From Thalassiosira profunda (taxonomy: Eukaryota > Bacillariophyta > Thalassiosirophyceae > Thalassiosirales > Thalassiosiraceae), in contig JALLAP010000290.1 of assembly GCA_036939355.1 (NCBI GenBank), positions 1-14,664 of the forward strand: a stretch of DNA of 14,664 bases, in the 5' to 3' direction. Position 1 is the first letter of the stretch. Every line of letters starts with the position of its first letter. The notes under the pieces were generated by a model that ran no database searches, had not been told where the DNA came from, and saw nothing but the letters and a program-made list of their open reading frames with translations. The position numbers were made by a program, and so were the translations under genes. Below are positions 9,401 through 14,664 of the stretch, piece by piece.

Positions 9401-10260
9401 TCACTCCCCTGATTGGATAAATTTTGGGCAGAGGGAACGAGGAATTGCACCCCGGCCGATTGCACCCCCGCTGTGAGAGTTTGCTTCAGCTGCTGCAGAC
9501 CGCTGTTTGCGGCCTCTAATTTTGACGCCGGCGAGGATCCCGGATGGCCATTTTGCTGTTGCTGCTTATTCCCAAACAGCGACGCCACTTTGTTCAACAC
9601 TCCCGTCTTGCGCAGCGGCTCTGGTGATGGCAGCGAATTTTTGGACGAGGTGCTTGGGCTTCGATTCGGTGCTCTCTGGTTGCTGTTCACATGTTGTGGT
9701 TGCGGAGCGTTGTTCACGCTATTCCGCGCAGCTTCTGCAATGTTGTCCAATAGAGAGGCATTCCTCTGGCTCTGATTGCTTGCCATTGCGCCGCCACTCC
9801 CAAAATTACTGTTGCTCGCGACAGGCCCGCGAGGGGGCGACGAACCATTGTAGTTGGCCGCCTCGTAGGACTCGAAAATAATCCCCCCTCCCCCGCCCGG
9901 CGACTGTCTTTCCTCGCCAGTTCCCCGGGCGCTGTCAAAGGAGGGGGCGCTGCCCGAGCCCGACCTGGACAATTTGCGACGAAAGATCTGTTGGTCCCGG
10001 GAGGAGGTTGGCTGGATCTGGGGCGGCTGCTGTTGCTTCATGCCGAACAGCGTTGGCTGTGCAGTAGGCCGTGCCGGCTCCGCATCCGCCTCCCCAGGCC
10101 AATCCACGGAGTGCGAGGGAGAGGACGCGAAGGACGCCGCGGCGGGGAACCCCTCGATGTCGACGAAAGAATCGTAAGCCGCTGGCGGGGAGGAGGCGGG
10201 GGGCGGCGGCGCGGCCGGGGTGGACGCCGCGGGCGTCGTTCTGAGAAACGGAGACGCCAT
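6408..10260 (-). CDS. Large uncharacterised protein: disordered N-terminal part, conserved C-terminal block, coiled coil (1258 aa)
   Basis: Not recognised as a named family. Exon 1 runs 10260-7183 (1026 codons) and exon 2 runs 7106-6408, joined in phase 0 over a 76-bp intron (7107-7182; gtgagt...tcacag). Reading is uninterrupted across the join (TSDNCT|QLRRELRAAM). The frame is open slightly further upstream, but the first ATG is at 10260 (MASPFLRTTPAAS). Residues 1 to ~830 are rich in Ser, Asn, Gln, Gly and Pro with few hydrophobics, indicating disorder (for example KQQQQNGHPG). Residues ~836-1050 are compact and look conserved: MRSRIMETDIDRGLERRGG, VRDAVIVSKAWRDGATPKDV, RPIHRLRRPGKPFYNRG, WLDDTDFMLMRC and FEMFTIGDCQSILLKMTSD. 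Residues ~1140-1220 form an Ala/Glu/Lys/Arg coiled coil. No signal peptide or membrane span. I have a vague memory of similar blocks in oomycete and diatom predicted proteins, but no function. The stop lies 14 nt from the kinase stop on the opposite strand. Confidence 0.88.
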
Positions 10261-10472
10261 CGCCGTTGGAGGGGGCGGGCAGAGAAGTGGCAAGGCCCCT
10301 CGGTCGCGTCTGCACGCGGACGTCGCTTTCAGACGCCTACTCCCGTCAGCCGAGTCACAGATGCATCATTCCCGGGCAACGCCGTCCGCCTCGGCGCTGG
10401 AAAGTCTTGATCAAGGGGAGAGGTGCCGCGGGTCCGCCGAGCATCGGCATGGCATATCCCACCCGATTTGGC

Positions 10473-10495
10473 AACCCGGAACTAGATTCCGGGTT
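10473..10495 (+). repeat. Palindromic hairpin repeat 1 of the inserted element
   Basis: AACCCGGAA and TTCCGGGTT form perfect 9-bp arms around the loop CTAGA. It starts 19 bp inside the left end of the element. Confidence 0.85.
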
Positions 10496-10529
10496 GGCGT
10501 AGAAGCTACGTAGGCCTGGTACAAAAGCC

Positions 10530-10552
10530 AATCCGGAACTAGATTCCGGGTT
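10530..10552 (+). repeat. Palindromic hairpin repeat 2 of the inserted element
   Basis: AATCCGGAA, loop CTAGA, TTCCGGGTT: same core as repeat 1 with one arm mismatch that can pair as G-T/U. It lies 57 bp after repeat 1. Confidence 0.85.
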
Positions 10553-10734
10553 CATTAGGGTTATTTTGTCCTGTGATTTGCTAACTATAGGCCATTAACC
10601 CTAAATGGCTATAACAAGTCCTACGTATGTAAAATTCAAAGTTTCGCTGACGTTCGCGAAAATGCCAACAAATTTAGTCGTTGGTTTTTTGCCGAAATTT
10701 CACCGCGAGAAAGCTAGGGCAGACAGACGCCTTC

Positions 10735-10758
10735 AATCCGGAATATAGATTCCGGATT
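10735..10758 (+). repeat. Palindromic hairpin repeat 3 of the inserted element
   Basis: Perfect 10-bp arms AATCCGGAAT and ATTCCGGATT around ATAG. The arm bases differ from repeats 1 and 2 on both sides at once (G-C outer pair replaced by A-T), so pairing is conserved. Confidence 0.85.
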
Positions 10759-10786
10759 CGCCAAATTTGTGATTTCGGCGAACCCT

Positions 10787-10809
10787 AACCCGGAACTAGA
10801 TTCCGGGTC
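10787..10809 (+). repeat. Palindromic hairpin repeat 4 of the inserted element
   Basis: AACCCGGAA, loop CTAGA, TTCCGGGTC: arms pair over the inner eight positions. It ends 17 bp before the right end of the element, mirroring repeat 1. Confidence 0.85.
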
Positions 10810-10867
10810 CGGATCGGGTGGGATATGGCGGCCTTTTATCGCAGGCGGTCCACGTCCGTCCTTCCAT

Positions 10868-11191
10868 CTATCCCTCTCCTCCAAAACAACCGCCCCACGA
10901 CACTTGTTGAGTGTACCACTTGGTAAATTCCGGGTCCATAAAATTGCAATCTTTGGTCGCATCCCTGCCAAATGGATTCTCTTCCATCATCATGGAACTT
11001 TGGTTGAAGGCTATGGCTTCTTCGGGGGCCGTGATGCGCCTCTGAAGTCGGCCGCCTTTTGTAAATAAAAATGTGTCCGGTAGCGCGCGGTAGGGGTTAG
11101 GGTAGGCACTCTCTCTTCGGTATCGGTATTCTCCATCTCTGCCTCTGTCAATTCGCGCCATGAACATGAAAGCCACAAACAAAATCAACAC
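10868..11191 (-). pseudogene. Possible remnant of a membrane-protein coding tail, copy A
   Basis: On the minus strand an open frame reads VLILFVAFMFMARIDRGRD, then GEYRYRR...PNPYRALP, KGGRLQRRITAPEEAIAF, MMMEENPFGRDATKD and FTKWYTQQVSW before a stop at about 10868. The first residues resemble the end of a membrane span followed by a basic, polar tail. The matching part of copy B keeps the GEYRYR and PNP strings in the same frame despite 2-bp indels between copies, which hints at past coding. No start codon with a full upstream exon is present, and an 11-C run breaks the upstream span. No family recognised; it could be chance. Confidence 0.25.
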
Positions 11192-11471
11192 AGGGGGGGG
11201 GGGAGATCCAAAAGATAAACTACGCGCGTGCGCTCGCGAGAGCAACCACAGGCTTTTCTGCCGTATTTCAAAAAAGAAAGACCCTAAGCCTAAGCAGGAT
11301 GTCTAAGGACCCAAAAGCACGGAGACTTTGTGGTTCTCTCCCAAAGCATTTTTGCAGCCCCCAAGCAACCAAAAAGGAGACTCTCCGCCCCCTCCCCCCG
11401 GCCAGCAAAAATTGCTGCTTCGACCGTGAAACGAATACGGGGCCTTGAGATCTTCAGTCTCATGCTAACTC

Positions 11472-12115
11472 GTCTTGATTAGGGGAGAGTGCCGCGGGTC
11501 CGCCGAGCATCGGCATGGCGGCCGTTCTACGCAGGCGGTCCACTGTCCATCCTTCCATCTCATCCCTCTCCTCCAAAATTATTGCTGTCCCACGACACTT
11601 GTCGAGTGTACCACTTGGTAAATTTTTGGTCCATAAAATTGCAATCTTTGGTCGCATTCCTGCCCAATAGGTTCTGCTCGATCACCCTTGTGCTAGGTTG
11701 GCAAGTTTAGCTTCTTCAGGGGCTGTGATGCGCCTCTGAAGTCGGCCGCCTTTTTGTAAAAAGTAAAAAAAAATGTGAGAGAGTCCGGGTGCGGGTTAGG
11801 GGTTAGGCACTCTCTCTTCTCGGTATCGGTATTCTCCCTCTGCATCTGTCAATTCGCGCCACATGAACATGAAAGCCACAAACAAAATCAACACAGTGAG
11901 GAGGAGCCAAAAGATAAACCACAGAGAGCACAGGGGGAGGTGACAAAAGAAATCGAAGAGCCCGCGAGAGAGTGTCAAAAAAGAAAGAGACCCTAAGTAG
12001 GATGTCCAAGGACCCAAAAGCACGGAGACTTTGGTTCTCTCTCCCAAACCATTTTTGCAGCCCCCAGCCAACCAAAAGGAGACTCTCCGCCCCCTCCCCG
12101 GCCAGTAAAAATTGC
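11472..12115 (+). repeat. Tandem duplication, copy B (uninterrupted)
   Basis: Begins GTCTTGATTAGGGGAGAG and ends CCAGTAAAAATTGC, paralogous to 10404-11415. It carries the empty insertion site GGCATGGCGGCC (about 11513-11524). A 56-bp sequence not found elsewhere in the window separates it from copy A. Differences from copy A are dominated by small indels and homopolymer changes, such as a shorter G run near 11896. Copy B runs directly into a small tandem repeat at 12114. Confidence 0.88.
11796..11927 (-). pseudogene. Possible membrane-span remnant, copy B
   Basis: The minus-strand frame encodes SLWFIFWLLLTVLILFVAFM followed by FMWRELTDAEGEYRYREERV and a stop, i.e. a 20-plus-residue strongly hydrophobic span followed by charged residues, as at a membrane boundary. 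It lies at the end of a longer open frame that starts with ATG at 12524 and crosses the 12114-12196 repeat. In copy A the frame continues another ~75 codons where copy B stops, so B is truncated relative to A, while A has lost the beginning of the span. Recognised as no known family. Confidence 0.25.
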
Positions 12116-12196
12116 AGAGATGGCTCACAAGCAGCAGAGATGGCTCCCGGTGCCAGCTGCAAACGGCAGAGATGGCTCCCGGTGCCAGCTCAACTC
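12114..12196 (+). repeat. Short tandem repeat, two 32-bp units plus a partial unit
   Basis: GCAGAGATGGCTC recurs at 12114, 12134 and 12166. The last two copies continue with CCGGTGCCAGCT and have a 32-bp period; the first is truncated (20 bp). It sits exactly at the right end of duplication copy B. Confidence 0.85.
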
Positions 12197-12522
12197 GGTC
12201 GATAATCATTCCTAGAAGCTCCAACTTTTTACATTCAACATACAAGGGAAGAAGCAATTGGTCTAGTGCTCTTCGTTGAGCCCAAATCCATTCGCCTGTG
12301 AAGTGGCCGAGGAAGTTGTTCATTGGTTTGTCTCCCAAGTTGAGAGATGAGAACCGCATCCCGCTGTCGTCCTCGCCCACTTGCAAAAAAAGACATTTTA
12401 CGTACAGGCCCGGGCGCGGATGGAAGGTCGTGTGGACCCACTCTGGCATCTGGGTTCTGAAGCTCGAGTGGGTCAGCGACGATCTCCTTCGTTTGATCGT
12501 TATTTTCGTCCCGTGGTGTACC

Positions 12523-13632
12523 ATGATGCACTACAAGAACGACGAGAGCATCGAGTGGTGGGACCTCCAGTACTACGAGCGCGCGGCCATCTCCTGCCAC
12601 TGGGTGATCAACTTCTTCGATCTGCTGCGCGATCCCAACTCCACCCTCATCACCGACAAGAGCTTGGACCGCCCGCTGGAGGACAACGTTGCCTTCCAAT
12701 TCGCCATCCACATTTGCGAGATGAAGATCATCGGGGTCAACCCCAAATCGTGCAATCTGATGTTCAAGAACCGCCTGGAGGGATCGGAGACGAATCTGTT
12801 CCACCCCGATTACACCCACCTCCTCCGGTACCGCGACTTCACACAGTTTGGGTACAGCAGCCGGAAGAAGCGCGCCCGCTACGCGAACGAGGAACTGAAG
12901 AGCGGCAAGAAGGAGAGTGACCACGTCACCCACGACAAGCAGTTTGTCTTTGGAGCCCTCATGTCGGCGAGCCACGGAGCGTCGAACGTCGACGAGGTGG
13001 TGAAGAGTCTGCTCCACTCCATCGACCACGACCGCCTCAAAAGCGACACGGAGGTCGATTCCAACAGCGCCAAGAGGAGGTTGGAGGCCCTCCAGAAGCA
13101 GACAGGCGCCATTCCGTCGGTCGTGCTCGAGAAGCTCCAGGTGCTGTACGATGCCACCCGCAAGAACTCGGGCAACAGAGTCAACCACACGAGCGTCTCC
13201 GACGAGCAGATGAAGGACACCGACGATTACCTGACGCATTGGTCGATGGATCGCGAGGGCGAAAAGTTCTGGGTGCAGGGCCAGGGCACTTCCAAGAAGG
13301 GCATCGCAAAGAACAGGGACGGCACCCCGTTCGAGCCACCGGAGGACGGCACCCCCATCCAGCCCGAGCCGGGCAAGGGAGCGGCTCCCGTCGCATTCCG
13401 CAAAGCCGACTTCGTGCCCGGAATCGTGTTCAGTAGCGTCATCGGGCGCACCCACCCGATGCGGAGCAGTGGCAAGACGAACTCGAAGCAGTCCAAGAGG
13501 TTCTTGGAGCACAGGGTCCAGCACACGCGAGGGATCCTGCGGTGGTCGAACAAGGTGGAGTGGATGAACGACCACAACGTTGTGGAGGCGTGGTTCGAGC
13601 GCAAGCCGAACAAGAAGAGGAAGAGCAGTTGA
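12523..13632 (+). CDS. Uncharacterised protein, 369 aa, with basic C-terminus
   Basis: I do not recognise the family. The ATG at 12523 is the first ATG in this frame (the frame is open from about 12298 but without ATG), and the stop is TGA at 13630-13632. Codons end overwhelmingly in G or C, much more so than in the neighbouring genes, which suggests a well-expressed gene and makes this strand the coding one. Visible features: an aromatic N-terminal part (ESIEWWDLQYYERAAISCHW), a compact block (LEDNVAFQFAIHICEMKIIG), FHPDYTHLLRYRDFTQFGYS, then basic KKRARYANEELKSGKK (~120-136), a helical middle (about 150-230), a Gly/Pro-rich linker (~265-295, TPFEPPEDGTPIQPEPGKG) and a C-terminal SKRFLEHRVQHTRGILRWSN ending in PNKKRKSS, which looks like a nuclear localisation signal. 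No signal peptide or membrane span. A spliced upstream exon cannot be excluded. Confidence 0.82.
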   Translation: MMHYKNDESIEWWDLQYYERAAISCHWVINFFDLLRDPNSTLITDKSLDRPLEDNVAFQFAIHICEMKIIGVNPKSCNLMFKNRLEGSETNLFHPDYTHLLRYRDFTQFGYSSRKKRARYANEELKSGKKESDHVTHDKQFVFGALMSASHGASNVDEVVKSLLHSIDHDRLKSDTEVDSNSAKRRLEALQKQTGAIPSVVLEKLQVLYDATRKNSGNRVNHTSVSDEQMKDTDDYLTHWSMDREGEKFWVQGQGTSKKGIAKNRDGTPFEPPEDGTPIQPEPGKGAAPVAFRKADFVPGIVFSSVIGRTHPMRSSGKTNSKQSKRFLEHRVQHTRGILRWSNKVEWMNDHNVVEAWFERKPNKKRKSS

Positions 13633-13919
13633 GGCCGAAAGTAGATTGTTGGACGATGCGATCGGCTGGGCTCGTTGTTGGGGTAGGGATAGATGCAACC
13701 AATAGGCGTAGATACGGTTGCAGCAATCTCTCTCTATTTTGTTGCATTCCCACGCCCCGATCCATTGATTCGTCGCGCCCGCACTGCCGCTGCTCCTCAA
13801 ATGGAAAATTGCCGGGTGAACGTCGCCCAAGCCCAAATTCATCCTTCTTACAGCGCGCCGTCTCACGATTGTTGCATCAAACACGCTCGCCATGCCAGCC
13901 TCCCTCTGCCACTGTCCCG
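13633..13919. other. Convergent 3' intergenic region
   Basis: 287 bp between the stop of the 12523-13632 gene and the stop of the minus-strand exon ending at 13920. No gene, RNA or repeat is recognised. Both genes' 3' untranslated regions must lie here. Confidence 0.4.
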
Positions 13920-14112
13920 TCACCCGATGACGTTTCGTTTGCTGGCGTCGGGTGGAGTGGCTCGTCGCGTCGTGTCCACGCTGGAGGCCACGTCGGCGTT
14001 GGTGGGCACGTTGTCGATCGTCACGTTGCTCTCGTCGACGATCTCCACACTGTCCAAGCTCTCCACGCTCCCCGTGACGTGCATGTTGCTGTTGGTTGGG
14101 GCGGAGGCACGG
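13920..14112 (-). CDS. Probable terminal exon (or very short gene) of unknown protein
   Basis: On the minus strand, from a possible acceptor cttcag (14118-14113) to a TGA at 13922-13920, the frame reads SRASAPTNSN then MHVTGSVESLDSVEIVDESN, VTIDNVPTNADVASSVDTT and RRATPPDASKRNVIG. The in-frame ATG at 14084 gives 54 aa. Nearly all codons through the middle end in G or C, as in the 12523-13632 gene, and the acidic Val/Asp/Ser/Asn-rich composition is unlike shadow frames nearby. Two in-frame stops lie between 14180 and 14216, so any larger protein needs a spliced upstream exon; no convincing gtgagt-type donor was found on this strand up to 14664. Function unknown. The alternative is a 54-aa protein on its own. 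Confidence 0.4.
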
Positions 14113-14664
14113 CTGAAGTTGCAAGCATTGGCAATAAACCAGCGCTGCCGCGGGCCTCTCCGAGGGCTCCTCCGGAGAGGGTGCTAGGCGCACGGCCTGG
14201 AAGCTGCGCTGGCTCAACGTTCGTCGACGCGCCGCGTCGCGAGAACCTCCTCTCCGGAGCTGCGGGTGCGTGCAATTTGAGAGCAGGTCTGCGGGCGAGG
14301 CATCGGTGCGGTGCCACGAGGCGCGCGCCGAGCGAACGAGCGTCGATCGCGCGCGCCGAGCAAACGAGCGGCGATCGAGCAGGCGAGCTCTTGCACGTGG
14401 AATCGCCGCCCGGCGCTTCCTTTGGAGAGGCGTCGATTCAAATCGCTGAAAGCGCGACTCGAAGATCTGAATCGCCGCAGGCCTCTTCACTTCGACCCGC
14501 CCGATCCACGTCCACCGCCGACGCCCGCCGCGGACAACGCCTCTAAAGCGGCGGCAGGGAGCACACCACTAGCCAAAAGAAGATGAATGCAGCGTTGTGA
14601 GAGGGTGAGTGGTGCGGCGTGGGAGGAGAGGTCGAGGGAGGGCCTCTCTGTTCGAGCGAGGCTT
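14113..14664. other. GC-rich right-hand end, unresolved
   Basis: No confident gene. It contains a 28-bp tandem duplication (14321-14376). A plus-strand frame from about 14311 to 14586 has no ATG but a protein-like stretch (RRFKSLKARLEDLNRR). A plus-strand donor-like GGTGAGT lies at about 14604-14610, which could belong to a gene running off the right edge. Both strands are open for long distances because of the base composition. Confidence 0.35.
14321..14376 (+). repeat. Tandem duplication of 28 bp
   Basis: Two adjacent copies (14321-14348 and 14349-14376) start GCGCGCGCCGAGC and differ at two positions. They contain GATC and alternating CG stretches. Confidence 0.85.

Larger units (their letters stand above)
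10454..10826 (+). mobile_element. 373-bp MITE/foldback-like element with terminal inverted repeats and target duplication
   Basis: The left end ATATCCCACCCGAT (10454-10467) is the exact reverse complement of the right end ATCGGGTGGGATAT (10813-10826). The flanks GGC at 10451-10453 and 10827-10829 are repeated; if two bases are assigned to the target instead of the inverted repeat, the duplication is ATGGC. The paralogous unit at 11515 onward has the uninterrupted site GGCATGGCGGCC, so this is an insertion and not a deletion elsewhere. The interior is symmetric: hairpins lie 17-19 bp from each end and again 68-76 bp in, plus an inverted pair TACGTAGG/CCTACGTA (10507-10514, 10620-10627) and an inner stem at 10586-10613. 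No transposase frame is present, so mobility would have been supplied in trans. The superfamily is not assignable: 3-bp and 5-bp duplications suggest different families. Confidence 0.82.
10404..11415 (+). repeat. Tandem duplication, copy A (interrupted by an insertion)
   Basis: Begins with GTCTTGATCAAGGGGAGAGG and ends with CCAGCAAAAATTGC; the same order of sequence recurs at 11472-12115. Shared landmarks in order are CCGCGGGTCCGCCGAGCATC, GTGTACCACTTGGTAAAT, TAAAATTGCAATCTTTGGTC, GATGCGCCTCTGAAGTCGGC, GGTATCGGTATTCTCC, GAACATGAAAGCCACAAAC, GGACCCAAAAGCACGGAGAC and GGAGACTCTCCGCCCCCTCC. Removing the 373-bp insertion and one duplicated target leaves about 636 bp. The copies differ by many substitutions and frequent 1-3 bp indels, so the duplication is not recent. 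No terminal inverted repeats bound the unit. Confidence 0.88.
10261..12522. other. 2.2-kb divergent intergenic region made of duplicated and inserted DNA
   Basis: This is by far the largest gene-poor stretch, in contrast to gaps of 14-500 bp elsewhere. It lies between the divergent starts at 10260 (minus) and 12523 (plus). It holds two tandem diverged copies of a ~640-bp unit (10404-11415 and 11472-12115), a 373-bp inverted-repeat element in the first copy (10454-10826), a 56-bp unrelated spacer (11416-11471), a short 32-bp tandem repeat (12114-12196), an 11-G homopolymer (11193-11203), and scattered TTAGGG-like strings. The open frames here are short and most start at non-ATG codons. Promoters of both flanking genes must lie here; none is identifiable. 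Confidence 0.7.

Noticed and set aside
10473..10809. Four regular palindromic repeats as a possible CRISPR-like array
   Set aside because: Spacing is irregular (57, 205 and 52 bp between starts), there are no uniform spacers, and the surrounding genes are eukaryotic. Mirror placement inside an inverted-repeat element explains them better.
10355..10971. Minus-strand peptides repeating NPESSSG
   Set aside because: They are only the translated palindromic hairpins of the inserted element; the repetition is at DNA level and there is no gene context.
12230..12524. Faint resemblance of the minus frame (MNNFLGHF ... ELLGMI) to the C-terminal part of meckelin (TMEM67)
   Set aside because: Only two short motifs match from memory, the spacing is off, and the region is antisense to the start of a well-supported frame. 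Not enough to name a gene.
12235..14490. A 751-codon open frame on the minus strand
   Set aside because: It is antisense to the 12523-13632 gene, whose G/C-ending codons remove stops from the opposite strand. Its composition (Arg/Leu/His/Ala runs) is that of a shadow frame and it crosses an unrelated exon and repeats.
14311..14586. Plus-strand frame with the protein-like stretch RRFKSLKARLEDLNRR
   Set aside because: It begins at GTG with no ATG in frame and the upstream part is a 28-bp tandem duplication. It might be part of an exon, but it cannot be called as a gene from this window.
1..14664. Prokaryotic reading with operons, ribosome binding sites and terminators
   Set aside because: Spliceosomal introns inside conserved motifs, an adaptin, a ciliary protein and a CAMK-type kinase make this a eukaryotic nuclear sequence.

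Overview
The window looks like nuclear DNA of a gene-dense, flagellated, intron-bearing protist. It holds clear eukaryotic genes (a beta-adaptin, a CCDC146/MBO2-type ciliary coiled-coil protein, a CAMK-like kinase) split by five very short GT-AG introns of 67-106 bp, with intergenic gaps as small as 14 bp. The ankyrin gene carries 'YPDAL'-style repeats, and the large protein at 6408-10260 has a C-terminal block that I associate, from memory only, with stramenopile predicted proteins. A stramenopile-like host is therefore my best guess, not a demonstrated fact.

Layout. 1-761 (minus): 5' part of an AP-1/AP-2 beta-adaptin, running off the left edge. 762-1259: divergent intergenic region with a G-run cluster. 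1260-2327 (plus): ankyrin-repeat protein. 2457-5172 (plus, one intron): CCDC146/MBO2-like protein. 5397-6393 (plus, two introns): stand-alone CIPK/AMPK-like Ser/Thr kinase domain. 6408-10260 (minus, one intron): 1258-aa protein with a long disordered N-terminal part, a conserved block and a C-terminal coiled coil; it converges on the kinase with only 14 nt between stop codons. 10261-12522: a 2.2-kb gap with no confident gene, made of two tandem diverged copies of a ~640-bp unit. The first copy is interrupted by a 373-bp inverted-repeat element, whose empty site survives in the second copy. 12523-13632 (plus): an uncharacterised 369-aa protein with strongly GC-ending codons. 13920-14112 (minus): probable terminal exon of an unknown gene. 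14113-14664: GC-rich, unresolved.

How it fits together. Adaptor-mediated vesicle traffic, a ciliary structural protein and a kinase share the locus, but nothing shows that they form one pathway; eukaryotic neighbours need not. The most distinctive material is the repeat block at 10404-12196: a small non-autonomous foldback/MITE-like element carrying four near-identical hairpins, inserted in a duplicated segment that also preserves the decaying tail of a possible membrane-protein gene.
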